Shown: positions 25,855-34,097 of the stretch, piece by piece
Numbering within the stretch: position 1 is the stretch's first letter
Layout of the letters: each line of letters opens with the position of its first letter
Assembly: GCA_021463505.1 (NCBI GenBank)
Contig: JAJTYR010000039.1
Span: forward strand, 1-34,260
Direction of reading: 5' to 3'
DNA length: 34,260 nt
Source of the DNA: Burkholderiaceae bacterium
Lineage (GTDB): Bacteria > Pseudomonadota > Gammaproteobacteria > Burkholderiales > Burkholderiaceae_E
The notes under the pieces: generated by a model
The model's input: only the letters and a program-made list of their open reading frames with translations
Told to the model about the DNA's origin: nothing
The model's database searches: none
Position numbers and translations under genes: made by a program

Positions 25855-26139
25855 GATCGCTCCACTCATTCAAACAATCGTGGACACCCATGAATCGTCG
25901 GAAAGTCGCGTCAGCACTGGCTTTGCCGCCGACCGGCATGAAATGAACCGGACACTACTGCTGCCGCTTTTCGGATAACTCGGAGGTCACCATGCTCCCC
26001 ACTTTGCGCGTGTCCAAGTAAATTCCACACATCAAGTCGTACTGTGAGTGATGGTCGAGACGCGCAATTAACGCTCGGTGATCTGCTTCGGAGTTCGAAC
26101 GGGCGTACACCGCGCTATGCCACCCGCGTCCGCGCGACC
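25855..26139. other. 285-base intergenic stretch, possible insertion-sequence scar
   Basis: No credible gene. It would hold the promoter of the minus-strand gene starting at 25854. Around 25937-25956 the + strand reads TGAAATGAACCGGACAC, i.e. TGTCCGGTT on the minus strand, which looks like the terminal bases of some insertion sequences, but I found no matching second end or transposase. A minus-strand frame nearby (ending near 25955) is short and unsupported. Confidence 0.3.
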
Positions 26140-26793
26140 TCACATCCCGAGGAGCCGCCGCCGGAAGAGCTCGAACAACACTTCGTGGCCTGCGTCGTTG
26201 ACGAGCCGCCCATCCCCGGAGTCGAACGGAACCATCAGCCTTCGGCCTGCGGCCTCCGACTGGAAGTAACGATACAGCGGCAGAAAGGTGCTGCCGAGCG
26301 CCGCCGACGCGCGGCGTTCGAGATCGAGTTGACTGGCATCGATCCCAGGCGGAAGCGCATCGACCGGCTGCTGGCCTCCGATGATGCAGGTGGCGCCGCT
26401 CGACCGACAGGTCTCCGCAAGCTGGCGATAAGCGTCCAGCAGCGTGTCGACCGGCACTCCGGATGCGAGATCGGCATACGGATAGTGGACGAACACCACG
26501 GCACCGGGCTTGCGTCCGAGCTTCTCGCGCATCCCGGCCACATCGTCCACGAAACGCCCGTTGTCGCGCGCGAACACTTCGAACGCAGGGTTCTCGTGGC
26601 AGATCCGCGCGAAGAACAGGCGCAACCGTGCAACCAGCCCATTCGTTGCCGGCGCAGTCACGCCCCGGCCCAGCACGGTCGCATCGCCGAACACCATCAC
26701 CGGTCGCTCGCACGGTACCGCGGGAGCGGTTGTCGCCGAATGCGCCGAGACCGCAGCGAATGCCAACAGCAGTGCGACCAGAAACCTAGACAC
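26140..26793 (-). CDS. Secreted SGNH/GDSL-hydrolase-like protein lacking the nucleophile serine
   Basis: A 217-residue protein with a clear signal peptide (MSRFLVALLLAFAAVSAHSA), so periplasmic or secreted. Block I reads VMVFGDATVLGRGV where active enzymes have GDS: the serine codon position is GCG (Ala). The C-terminal block LVNDAGHEVLFELF keeps the Asp-x-x-His pair of block V. The interior (FARDNGRFVDD, VVFVHYPYADL) fits the fold loosely. Its start overlaps the acyltransferase stop by eight bases, so the pair is co-translated; membrane acyltransferases often work with an SGNH partner that moves acyl groups onto glycans. With the serine missing it may be inactive, a binding protein, or may use the adjacent threonine. 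The fold is inferred from motifs only. Confidence 0.6.
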   Translation of the reverse strand: MSRFLVALLLAFAAVSAHSATTAPAVPCERPVMVFGDATVLGRGVTAPATNGLVARLRLFFARICHENPAFEVFARDNGRFVDDVAGMREKLGRKPGAVVFVHYPYADLASGVPVDTLLDAYRQLAETCRSSGATCIIGGQQPVDALPPGIDASQLDLERRASAALGSTFLPLYRYFQSEAAGRRLMVPFDSGDGRLVNDAGHEVLFELFRRRLLGM

Positions 26794-27835
26794 GGATGCC
26801 GAAGCGCCGAAGGAGCCAGGCGATCGCGAACGATGCCGCCATCGAGATCGCGAACACCGCCAGCATGAATCCGAGCGAAGCCCGGAACGAGAAGAAGATC
26901 GGTGGCATGTTCACGTGCACGGTGCCCGCGTACAGCATCGTGACGAACACCGTCACGATGGCGATCACGGGAAACTGGACCAGGTACGGCACGAACAGGT
27001 AAGTGGACCAGCCCGGCGGTTTCGTGTGCCGGCAGATGCGATCCGCAATCGCCTTCAGCACCAGGAAGCAGGCCACGCCGTAGACGATCCGCAGGACCAC
27101 GTCGATGGCCGGATATGCCGGCTGGCCGTAATCGTCGAGCCAGGTACGCGCGACGTAGACCAGCGCGGCAACGGCGAACGCCGCCACCGGATTCGCCTGT
27201 CTTCCATGCAACCCGGTGCCGATCGCCATGCAGACGAAAGCGAGACTGATCGTCTGCAGGATGTAAGGGGACAGAAGCCTGCTCTCGGCCGGAAACATGA
27301 TGAACAGCAGGCAGCAGGCCGACGTCCAGAGCACGCCGCGGCGGTCCAGGCTCAGCAGCAGTGGCCCGGCAAAGGCATACGCGACGAAGAACCACAGGTT
27401 GCTGTCGTAGAGCGCGGCGTAGAAGTGGTGCTTCAGCGACTGGGGTTCGCCGCCCTTGGCGACGGTGAACAGGATGTCGAACGCCGCCAGCGCCGCCGCC
27501 GCGACGGCCAGCTTGAGCAGGTTGCTCGGCATCTTCGCGCGCGGGTTGGCGAGCATCTTGCCCTTCAGCGACACGCCGGCCAGCAGGAAGAAACCCACCG
27601 CGCCGAAGTCGCGCAGCAACTGCGCCCAGACCACCCACATCCGCTCGTCGAGGAAATCGTAGCGGACCTTGACCGTGTGGTTGAACAGGATCGACGAAAA
27701 GAACGCGATCCGCAGCCAGCCGGCGATCACGCGTTCGCGCGACGCATCGAACGGCTTCACCCACGCGCGCAGGCTCTGCGCGAATGCGCCGCGATCGCCC
27801 GCCAGCAGCGTGGATGGAGTCTCCGGAAATGGCAC
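26786..27835 (-). CDS. Acyltransferase-3-like integral membrane protein
   Basis: A 349-residue protein with about ten membrane helices. The first helix region contains LRIAFFSSILFNHTVKV with a His placed as in acyltransferase family 3, followed by LLRDFGAVGFFLLAGVSLKGKML, which matches the family's GvxlFFvlSGfl segment. The GTG at 27835 gives a charged 40-residue cytoplasmic leader; other starts such as GTG 27760 are possible. It would carry acyl groups, often acetyl, across the inner membrane for O-acylation of the polysaccharide, with the SGNH-like protein downstream as periplasmic partner. The overall match is moderate. Confidence 0.7.
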   Translation of the reverse strand: MPFPETPSTLLAGDRGAFAQSLRAWVKPFDASRERVIAGWLRIAFFSSILFNHTVKVRYDFLDERMWVVWAQLLRDFGAVGFFLLAGVSLKGKMLANPRAKMPSNLLKLAVAAAALAAFDILFTVAKGGEPQSLKHHFYAALYDSNLWFFVAYAFAGPLLLSLDRRGVLWTSACCLLFIMFPAESRLLSPYILQTISLAFVCMAIGTGLHGRQANPVAAFAVAALVYVARTWLDDYGQPAYPAIDVVLRIVYGVACFLVLKAIADRICRHTKPPGWSTYLFVPYLVQFPVIAIVTVFVTMLYAGTVHVNMPPIFFSFRASLGFMLAVFAISMAASFAIAWLLRRFGIRV

Positions 27836-27982
27836 CTGGGCAAACCTGCGAATGAACGTGTGACCCGGCCCGGCAAGGCGACCGGCCGGCGCAAGAGAAT
27901 TCTATCGTCATCGACTCTCGCGCTTTCGTGACGAACGTCGCAGGCCGGCGCGACGGGCACCACACAACAGGCGACGGACGGC

Positions 27983-27988
27983 TAGAAT
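27983..27988 (+). promoter_or_regulatory. Possible -10 element for the DUF6351 lipoprotein gene
   Basis: TAGAAT at 27983-27988 resembles a sigma-70 -10 box in an otherwise GC-rich divergent region (27836-28001). A matching -35 seventeen bases upstream is poor (CCACAC). If used, transcription would start near 27995, very close to ATG 28002, which would favour ATG 28038 as the real translation start. Confidence 0.3.
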
Positions 27989-28001
27989 CCAGCGACCGTC
28001 A

Positions 28002-30509
28002 ATGCACAGGGCGCGCACTTCGTCGACGCCACTCACCATGAAGCAAGCCGTGACCCCGAGCCGAATCGATGCGCCCTGCACGGTCGCCATCGCTCCGACG
28101 GCGATCCGCCGGCGTGTACGCCTCTCGATCTGCGTGGCGCTCACGGCCCTTTTCGTTGCCGGATGCGGTGGCGGCGGATCGACTGCGACCCCGGAACCGA
28201 CGCCGACGCCGACCCCTACACCCACGCCGACGCCCACACCCGAGCCCCCGCCACCTCCACCTCCGCCACCGCCTCCCCCACCACCGCCTCCGCCGCCGCC
28301 GCCGGTCAGCCTCACGGTGAAGTCGCTGTCGGCGCCGCCCGCCATGGTCAGCGGTGACGACGTGCTGTTGCAGGTTGACGTGCCTGCCGGCAGCGACCCG
28401 GCCAAGGTGTCGGTGCTGCTGAACGGCTTCGACGTGACCGGCAAGTTCCGCGCGAAGACGGGCGAGAACGCATTGATCGGGCTGATGGACAAGTCGGAGG
28501 CGAAGTACACGCTCGGGCCGGGATCGAACCTCGTCGTGGCGCGCTACGACACCGACAAGGGGAGCGGCGAGCTGACGCTGTCGAACCACGCGGTCTCGGG
28601 GCCCGTCTTCTCGGGCCCGCACGAGCGCCCGTTCGTCTGCGAGACCGCGTCGTTCGTATTGCCCGATGGCAGCAGCCTGGGCAACCCGCTGAACTGGGAC
28701 GTGTGCTCGTCGTCCACCCGCACGCAGTACGTCTACTGGTCCACGTCGCAGCAGCGTTTCGTTCCTACGACGACGCCCAACAGTCTGCCCGGCGACGCCG
28801 GGTGGATCACCGTCGAAGGGCGCAACGTGCGCTTCGTGGTGCGCATCGAAACCGGAACGATCAACCGGGCGATCTACCAGATCGCGATCCTGCACAACCC
28901 GGCCGCCGACGCTGCACCGTCACCGTTCGCACAGCCTTCGGGCTGGAACCGCAAGCTGGTCTACTCGTTCGGCGGCGGCTGCAGCGCAGGCTGGTACCGG
29001 CAGGGCACCGAGGTCGGCTGGGACAGCGGGTACTACGAGCGGAACGGTCCGATGCAGTTGCTCGACCCGGAACTCCTGAAGCGCGGCTTCGCGATCGCGT
29101 CGTCCACGCTGAACGTCTTCGCACAGAACTGCAACGAGGTGCTCGCCGCCGAGACGATGGCGATGGTGAAGGAACACTTCATCGAAGCCTACGGCGTGCC
29201 ACGCTACACGCTCGGCTGGGGTTGCTCGGGCGGCGCGTACCAGGAGTACCAGATCGCGGACAACTATCCGGGGCTGCTGGACGGCCTGATCGCCGGCTGC
29301 AGCTATCCCGAGGTGAGCTTCACGACCGTGCACTTCATGAGCGATGCGCGCCTGCTCAACCGCTACTTCAACGGCGTCTACTATCCCGGGCCGTCGTTCT
29401 CGGATGCGCAGAAGCGCGCGATCAGCGGCATGGTGAGCGTGGGCACGCTGCAACTGATGGATGACGGCGCGGCCGACCGCATCGGAGTCGGCGACTGTCC
29501 GGCGGTCCTGCCCTGGGAAGATCGCTATCGTCTCGGCGACAATCCGGGCGGTGCGCGCTGCGGCGTCTTCGACCACAGCGTCAACGTCTGGGGCACGCGG
29601 CCGAATCCGCTCAATCCGGGGCCGGATCCGCTCAGTCCGAACACGATCGCGAGGCGCCCGCTGGACAACACCGGCGTGCAGTACGGCCTGAAGGCGCTCA
29701 ACGCGGGCACCATCGGCGTCGACCAGTTCCTCGACCTGAACGAGAGGATCGGTGGCTTCGATTCCGAAGGCAATCCGACCGCCGAAGGCGGTGCGCTGCC
29801 GGCGCCGCGTTCGGTGGCCGACGCGGCAACGCTGCCGATCGCTTACCGAAGCGGACGGATGCTGTACGGCGGCTGGGGCCTGAAGAACGTGCCCATCGTC
29901 GACTATCGCGTCTACGAGGACGACAGCGCGGGTGGCGGGTTTCACCTGCGCTACCACTCGTTCGTCATCCGCGAGCGACTGCTCAAGGCGAACGGCACCG
30001 CGGCCAACCACGTCATGCTGCTCCAGGGGAGCGCGCCGACGGTCTTCAGTTCGCAAAGCGCGCTGGTGCGGCACGCACTCGACCAGATCGACGAGTGGCT
30101 GACGGCGATTCTCGCCGACTCCACGACGGACGCGCAGGCGGTCAAGGTGGCACGCCACCGGCCGGCCGAGCTGCGCGAAGGCTGCGTGCCTCCCGGTTCG
30201 AGTTACCCGGCCTTCCGGGCGGAAACGCTGACACCGGGCTCCGGTTCGTGCGCGAGCTGGTATCCGGTGAGCTTCGGCACGCGCGCGGCCGCCGGCGCTC
30301 CGGCCGTGCTCGACGTGGCCAAGTGCCAGCTCAAATCGGTGGACACGGCGCTGGGGGACGGCACCTACGCGGTGTCCTTTACACCCGGGCAGCAAAATTG
30401 GCTGAAGTCCATTTTCCCCTCGGGCGTCTGCGACTGGGACAAGCGCGGCGAGGGCCAACCGTCAGCCGCCGAGTACCAATCACTTCAGCCCTGGCAGACC
30501 TTCGACTGA
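28002..30509 (+). CDS. DUF6351-family lipoprotein, alpha/beta-hydrolase-like
   Basis: 835 residues from ATG 28002 (ATG 28038 is a real alternative). A long basic leader precedes the hydrophobic core LSICVALTALF and lipobox VAGC (Cys55), followed by a Gly tract, so it is probably an outer-membrane lipoprotein. Then comes a low-complexity tether: Pro-Thr dipeptides over about 62-82 and a run of 20 prolines. The large mature domain has RFVVRIETGTINRAIYQIA, which I associate with DUF6351, and a nucleophile elbow GWGCSGGAYQEYQ (G-x-S-x-G) as in tannase/feruloyl-esterase-like hydrolases. Several Cys suggest disulfides outside the cytoplasm. It may hydrolyse an ester or polyester at the cell surface; the substrate is unknown. 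Linkage to the EPS genes may be incidental. Confidence 0.78.
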   Translation: MHRARTSSTPLTMKQAVTPSRIDAPCTVAIAPTAIRRRVRLSICVALTALFVAGCGGGGSTATPEPTPTPTPTPTPTPTPEPPPPPPPPPPPPPPPPPPPPVSLTVKSLSAPPAMVSGDDVLLQVDVPAGSDPAKVSVLLNGFDVTGKFRAKTGENALIGLMDKSEAKYTLGPGSNLVVARYDTDKGSGELTLSNHAVSGPVFSGPHERPFVCETASFVLPDGSSLGNPLNWDVCSSSTRTQYVYWSTSQQRFVPTTTPNSLPGDAGWITVEGRNVRFVVRIETGTINRAIYQIAILHNPAADAAPSPFAQPSGWNRKLVYSFGGGCSAGWYRQGTEVGWDSGYYERNGPMQLLDPELLKRGFAIASSTLNVFAQNCNEVLAAETMAMVKEHFIEAYGVPRYTLGWGCSGGAYQEYQIADNYPGLLDGLIAGCSYPEVSFTTVHFMSDARLLNRYFNGVYYPGPSFSDAQKRAISGMVSVGTLQLMDDGAADRIGVGDCPAVLPWEDRYRLGDNPGGARCGVFDHSVNVWGTRPNPLNPGPDPLSPNTIARRPLDNTGVQYGLKALNAGTIGVDQFLDLNERIGGFDSEGNPTAEGGALPAPRSVADAATLPIAYRSGRMLYGGWGLKNVPIVDYRVYEDDSAGGGFHLRYHSFVIRERLLKANGTAANHVMLLQGSAPTVFSSQSALVRHALDQIDEWLTAILADSTTDAQAVKVARHRPAELREGCVPPGSSYPAFRAETLTPGSGSCASWYPVSFGTRAAAGAPAVLDVAKCQLKSVDTALGDGTYAVSFTPGQQNWLKSIFPSGVCDWDKRGEGQPSAAEYQSLQPWQTFD
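28181..28303 (+). repeat. Low-complexity tract coding Pro-Thr repeats and polyproline
   Basis: Tandem CCGACG/CCCACR hexamers encode alternating Pro-Thr, followed by twenty consecutive CCN codons. In-frame slippage could change tether length without breaking the gene. The mixed third bases show that it is maintained as protein rather than as a pure microsatellite. Confidence 0.85.
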
Positions 30510-30545
30510 ATCACGGCGCGATACGGCGTGCAGCAATCGTCGCAG

Positions 30546-31001
30546 TCAGCCGGGCCCCGCGTCGACACGCGCGCACCGGCCCGGTTCGCCGGCAGGTGTG
30601 CTCCTGGCGCGCAGCGCCCACAGCAGCAGCACCGCGAGCGCCGCGCCGACGAAGTCGGCCACCAGGTCGGGGGCGCCGGCGCTGCGCCCCGGCAGCCTCA
30701 GCTGCGCGAACTCGTCGAGCAGACCGATGCCGGCAGCGATCGCCACGGCGCCGACGTGCGCACCGGCACCGCGGCCGCCGAACACGATCCACCCCAGGCC
30801 CGCGATGCCGCCGAAGACGCTCAGGTGCGCCAGTTTGTCCCACGGCGCCGGAATCCATCCCGCGGCCCAGGGCCTGGCGCCGAGCACGAAGAGGTTGGCC
30901 ACCAGCGCCAGCGCGAGCAGCGCCGCAGTCAGCCGCAGCGACGCGGGCGGATCGATCAGCAGGCCGGCGATGCGCCCGATCGGAGCGTTCGTTTCGTGCA
31001 T
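30546..31001 (-). CDS. VanZ-like family membrane protein
   Basis: A 151-residue protein starting at ATG 31001; the frame is open further upstream, but that part is antisense to rmlB. It has about four membrane helices. The family's conserved parts are WDKLAHLSVFGGIAGL (Asp-Lys-x-x-His) near 58-73 and LLDEFAQLRLPGRSAGAPDLVADFVGA (Asp-Glu-x-x-Gln, Pro-Gly-Arg, Asp) near 101-127. VanZ-like proteins are small inner-membrane proteins of uncertain biochemical role; VanZ itself gives low-level teicoplanin resistance, but most homologues are unrelated to resistance. It is convergent with the DUF6351 gene and divergent from rmlB over 96 bases. Confidence 0.83.
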   Translation of the reverse strand: MHETNAPIGRIAGLLIDPPASLRLTAALLALALVANLFVLGARPWAAGWIPAPWDKLAHLSVFGGIAGLGWIVFGGRGAGAHVGAVAIAAGIGLLDEFAQLRLPGRSAGAPDLVADFVGAALAVLLLWALRARSTPAGEPGRCARVDAGPG

Positions 31002-31097
31002 CGACCGATCATATGGCACGCCTCGCTCCCCACCCGGTTCGCGGCCGCTCGACGGCACCTGCCCGCCGACCGCGACCCCTGCTGAGCCAGGCTGCAC

Positions 31098-32162
31098 GTG
31101 ATCCTCGTCACCGGCGGAGCCGGATTCATCGGTTCCAACTTCATCCTCGAATGGCTGCGGGTCGTCGGCGAGGACGTCGTGAACGTCGACGCCCTCACCT
31201 ACGCAGGCAACCTGGCCAACCTCTCGCCGCTGTCCGGTGATGGCCGACACCGCTTCTGCCGCGCGGACATCGGCGATGCCGAGACGATGTCCGCGCTGCT
31301 GCGATCTCATCGTCCGCGCGCGATCGTGCACTTCGCGGCCGAGAGTCACGTCGACCGCTCGATTCACGGGCCCGGTGCGTTCGTCAGGACGAACGTCGTC
31401 GGCACGGCGACCTTGCTCGAGGCCAGCAGGGCCTACTGGAACGAACTGACGTCGCAGGAGCAGGCGGCGTTCCGCTTCCTGAACGTCTCGACGGACGAGG
31501 TCTACGGCTCGCTCGGTCCCCGCGACCCTGCTTTCACCGAGACGAACCTTTACCGGCCGAACAGCCCCTACTCAGCCTCCAAGGCCGGCGCCGACCACCT
31601 GGTGCGTGCGTACCACCATACCTATGGCCTTCCAGTCCTCACGACGAATTGCTCGAACAACTACGGTCCCTATCAGTTTCCCGAGAAGCTGATTCCGCTG
31701 ATGATCGCCAACGCGCTTGCCGGAAAGCCGCTGCCCGTCTATGGCGACGGCTTGAACGTCCGCGACTGGCTCTACGTCACGGATCACTGCGCGGCGATCC
31801 GGCGGGTACTCGAGGCCGGCCGGCCCGGAGAGACCTACAACATCGGCGGCAACGCCGAGCGCACCAACATCGAGATCGTCCGGCAGGTATGCACGCTGCT
31901 GGACGCGCGGCGACCCGACCCGGCCGGCCCCCACGCGCGGTTGGTCAGCTACGTGAAGGATCGCCCCGGACACGATCGCCGCTACGCGATCGACGCATCG
32001 AAGATCGAGCGCGAACTGGGCTGGCGCCCAGCCGAGACCTTCGACTCGGGGCTGGCCCGCACCGTCGACTGGTACCTCGCGAACCAGGGCTGGGTATCGG
32101 AAGTGGTCTCCGGGGAATACCGCAACTGGGTCGAACTGAACTACGGTGGTCGTCGTTCATGA
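31098..32162 (+). CDS. rmlB: dTDP-glucose 4,6-dehydratase
   Basis: A 354-residue protein from GTG 31098, the only start that keeps the N-terminal strand [18 protein letters not shown] (GxxGxxG). Family hallmarks are [37 protein letters not shown] and the catalytic Y-x3-K in [38 protein letters not shown] and [15 protein letters not shown] are diagnostic for RmlB. It converts dTDP-glucose to dTDP-4-keto-6-deoxyglucose in the cytosol using bound NAD. It overlaps rmlA by ATGA. Length is normal and all expected motifs are present. Confidence 0.96.
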   Translation: MILVTGGAGFIGSNFILEWLRVVGEDVVNVDALTYAGNLANLSPLSGDGRHRFCRADIGDAETMSALLRSHRPRAIVHFAAESHVDRSIHGPGAFVRTNVVGTATLLEASRAYWNELTSQEQAAFRFLNVSTDEVYGSLGPRDPAFTETNLYRPNSPYSASKAGADHLVRAYHHTYGLPVLTTNCSNNYGPYQFPEKLIPLMIANALAGKPLPVYGDGLNVRDWLYVTDHCAAIRRVLEAGRPGETYNIGGNAERTNIEIVRQVCTLLDARRPDPAGPHARLVSYVKDRPGHDRRYAIDASKIERELGWRPAETFDSGLARTVDWYLANQGWVSEVVSGEYRNWVELNYGGRRS

Positions 32163-33034
32163 AAGGAATCATTCTCGCGGGAGGATCGGGCACCCGTCTG
32201 CACCCGATCACGCAAGTCGTGTCCAAGCAATTGCTGCCGATCTACGACAAGCCGATGGTCTACTACCCCCTGTCGACGCTGATGCTCGCCGGCATCCGCG
32301 AGATCCTGGTAATCTCGACGCCAAGCGACACACCGCGTTTCCGGCAACTGCTTGGCGACGGCAGCCAGTGGGGCCTCCGACTCGACTACGCGGTGCAACC
32401 GGCACCTGAGGGGCTGGCCCAGGCCTTCCTGATCGGCGAGCACTTCATCGAGGGCGACCGTTGCGCGCTGATCCTCGGCGACAACATCTTCTACGGCCAC
32501 GACCTCGCGAGCGACCTGCTGGGGGCGGCATCCGATTCGAAGGGTGCGACGGTGTTCGCGTACCCGGTGCTAGACCCGGAGCGATACGGCGTGGTCGAGT
32601 TCGACGCCGACTGGCGTGCGATCGGCATCGAGGAGAAACCCAGCCAGCCGAAGTCGCGCTATGCCGTCACCGGACTGTACTTCTACGACGAGCGGGTCGT
32701 CGAGTTCGCGAAGTCGCTGCGACCATCCGCGCGCGGGGAACTCGAGATCACCGACTTGAACCGGGTCTACCTGGAACATGGCGCACTCAACGTTCGCGTC
32801 ATGGGCCGGGGACACGCGTGGCTCGACACCGGTACCTGCGAGTCGCTGATCGATGCGTCGATGTTCGTGCAGACTGTCGAGAAGCGGCAGGGCCTCAAGA
32901 TCGCGTGCCCGGAGGAGATCGCCTTTCGTCGCGGGCTGATCAGCGCCTCGCAGCTCGAGGCGCTTGCCAAGCCGCTGCTGAAGAGCGGATACGGGCAGTA
33001 TCTTCTTTCGATCCTGCGGGACCGGATCGTCTGA
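32159..33034 (+). CDS. rmlA: Glucose-1-phosphate thymidylyltransferase
   Basis: A 291-residue protein beginning [19 protein letters not shown], with the nucleotidyltransferase loop, then [33 protein letters not shown] (metal-binding Asp), [18 protein letters not shown] and [19 protein letters not shown]. It makes dTDP-glucose from dTTP and glucose-1-phosphate, the first and feedback-controlled step of the rhamnose pathway. The ATG overlaps the rmlB stop by four bases, and 19 bases separate it from rmlC. Full length and motif-complete. Confidence 0.97.
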   Translation: MKGIILAGGSGTRLHPITQVVSKQLLPIYDKPMVYYPLSTLMLAGIREILVISTPSDTPRFRQLLGDGSQWGLRLDYAVQPAPEGLAQAFLIGEHFIEGDRCALILGDNIFYGHDLASDLLGAASDSKGATVFAYPVLDPERYGVVEFDADWRAIGIEEKPSQPKSRYAVTGLYFYDERVVEFAKSLRPSARGELEITDLNRVYLEHGALNVRVMGRGHAWLDTGTCESLIDASMFVQTVEKRQGLKIACPEEIAFRRGLISASQLEALAKPLLKSGYGQYLLSILRDRIV

Positions 33035-33053
33035 GGCCGTCGACGACGTCCAC

Positions 33054-33608
33054 ATGAGGACCATCGAGACCGATTTGCCCGGAGTGCTCCTGATCGAGCC
33101 GCGCATCTTCGAGGACTCGCGCGGCTACTTCATGGAGACCTACAACGAGCGGAATTTCCATCGTGCGGGAATCGCCGAACAGTTCGTCCAGGACAATCAC
33201 TCGCACTCTCGCAAGGGCGTCCTCCGGGGCCTCCACTATCAGTTGACGAATCCGCAGGGGAAGCTCGTTCGTGCGGTCAACGGCGAGATCTTCGACGTCG
33301 CGGTCGACCTGCGAAGGCATTCACCGCACTTCGGGCACTGGACAGGCTTTCTTCTGTCGGGCAGCAACCGCCGGATGGCCTGGGTTCCGCCGGGCTTCGG
33401 CCACGGTTTCCTGGTGCTGTCCGGGACGGTCGACGTCATATATAAGGTGACGGCGCTGCGTCACGAGGCGGGTGAGCGCTGCCTGCTGTGGAACGATCCC
33501 GCGATCGGGATCGAGTGGCCGCTGTCCCGGCTGGACGGCGCACCACCGCTGCTGTCGCCCAAGGATGCGGAGGCCACCGCACTCGGCGACGCCGAGGTCT
33601 ACGAATGA
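33054..33608 (+). CDS. rmlC: dTDP-4-dehydrorhamnose 3,5-epimerase
   Basis: A 184-residue cupin enzyme: TDLPGVLLIEPRIFEDSRGYFMETYNE, then FVQDNHSHSRKGVLRGLHYQL carrying the active-site His and Arg, AVNGEIFDVAVDLRRHSPHFG, and WVPPGFGHGFLVLS. It epimerises C3 and C5 of dTDP-4-keto-6-deoxyglucose. The coding end overlaps rmlD by four bases (ATGA). Length matches the family (about 180-185). Confidence 0.96.
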   Translation: MRTIETDLPGVLLIEPRIFEDSRGYFMETYNERNFHRAGIAEQFVQDNHSHSRKGVLRGLHYQLTNPQGKLVRAVNGEIFDVAVDLRRHSPHFGHWTGFLLSGSNRRMAWVPPGFGHGFLVLSGTVDVIYKVTALRHEAGERCLLWNDPAIGIEWPLSRLDGAPPLLSPKDAEATALGDAEVYE

Positions 33609-34097
33609 GTGCACGCAATCGACTGCGCCTCATGGTGACGGGGACCAGCGGACAGGTGGGCTGGGAACTGTTGCGATCGCTGGCTCCGTTGGGCGACGTC
33701 GTCGCGGCGGACCGGAGCAGAATGGATTTGTCCGACCCGGACGCGATCCGGCGCACGATCCGGGACATTCGCCCCGACGTGCTCGTGAATCCTGCCGCAT
33801 GGACTGCAGTCGACCGCGCCGAGGCGGAGCCCGACGCAGCGGCAGCGATCAACGCGGTCGCTCCGGGCATCATGGCGGAGGAATGCCGCCGGCTCGACGC
33901 CCTGCTGGTTCACTACTCGACCGACTTCGTCTTCGACGACAGCCGGACGGAACCGTGGACCGAAGACGACGAGACGGCCCCGTTGAACGTCTACGGCGCG
34001 ACCAAGCTTGCCGGCGAACGAGCAGTCTTGCAGGTCGGTGCGCGGCATCTCGTGCTGCGAACGAGCTGGGTGTATTCACTGCGGGGCAACAATTTCC
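33605..34097 (+). pseudogene. rmlD: dTDP-4-dehydrorhamnose reductase, 5' part, interrupted by an insertion sequence
   Basis: ATG 33605 overlaps the rmlC stop. About 164 authentic residues remain: LMVTGTSGQVGWELLRSL (GxxGxxG), LVNPAAWTAVDRAEAEPDAA, VHYSTDFVFDD, YGATKLAGERAVL with the Y-x3-K pair, and LRTSWVYSLRGNNF. Normal RmlD is about 290-300 residues and continues after NNF with the substrate-binding domain. Here homology stops at 34097, exactly where the insertion-sequence end begins; the frame then reads three foreign codons to TGA at 34106-34108. The enzyme would lack its C-terminal domain and should be inactive unless another copy exists. The rest of the gene may lie beyond the element, off-window. 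Confidence 0.9.

Noticed and set aside
28163-28357. Alternative-frame ORF over the Pro-Thr tract
   Set aside because: It is a product of the repeat in another frame; the lipoprotein frame explains the region.
31002-31367. Upstream extension of the VanZ-like frame
   Set aside because: It is antisense to rmlB and lacks hydrophobic or conserved sequence; ATG 31001 gives the normal family size.
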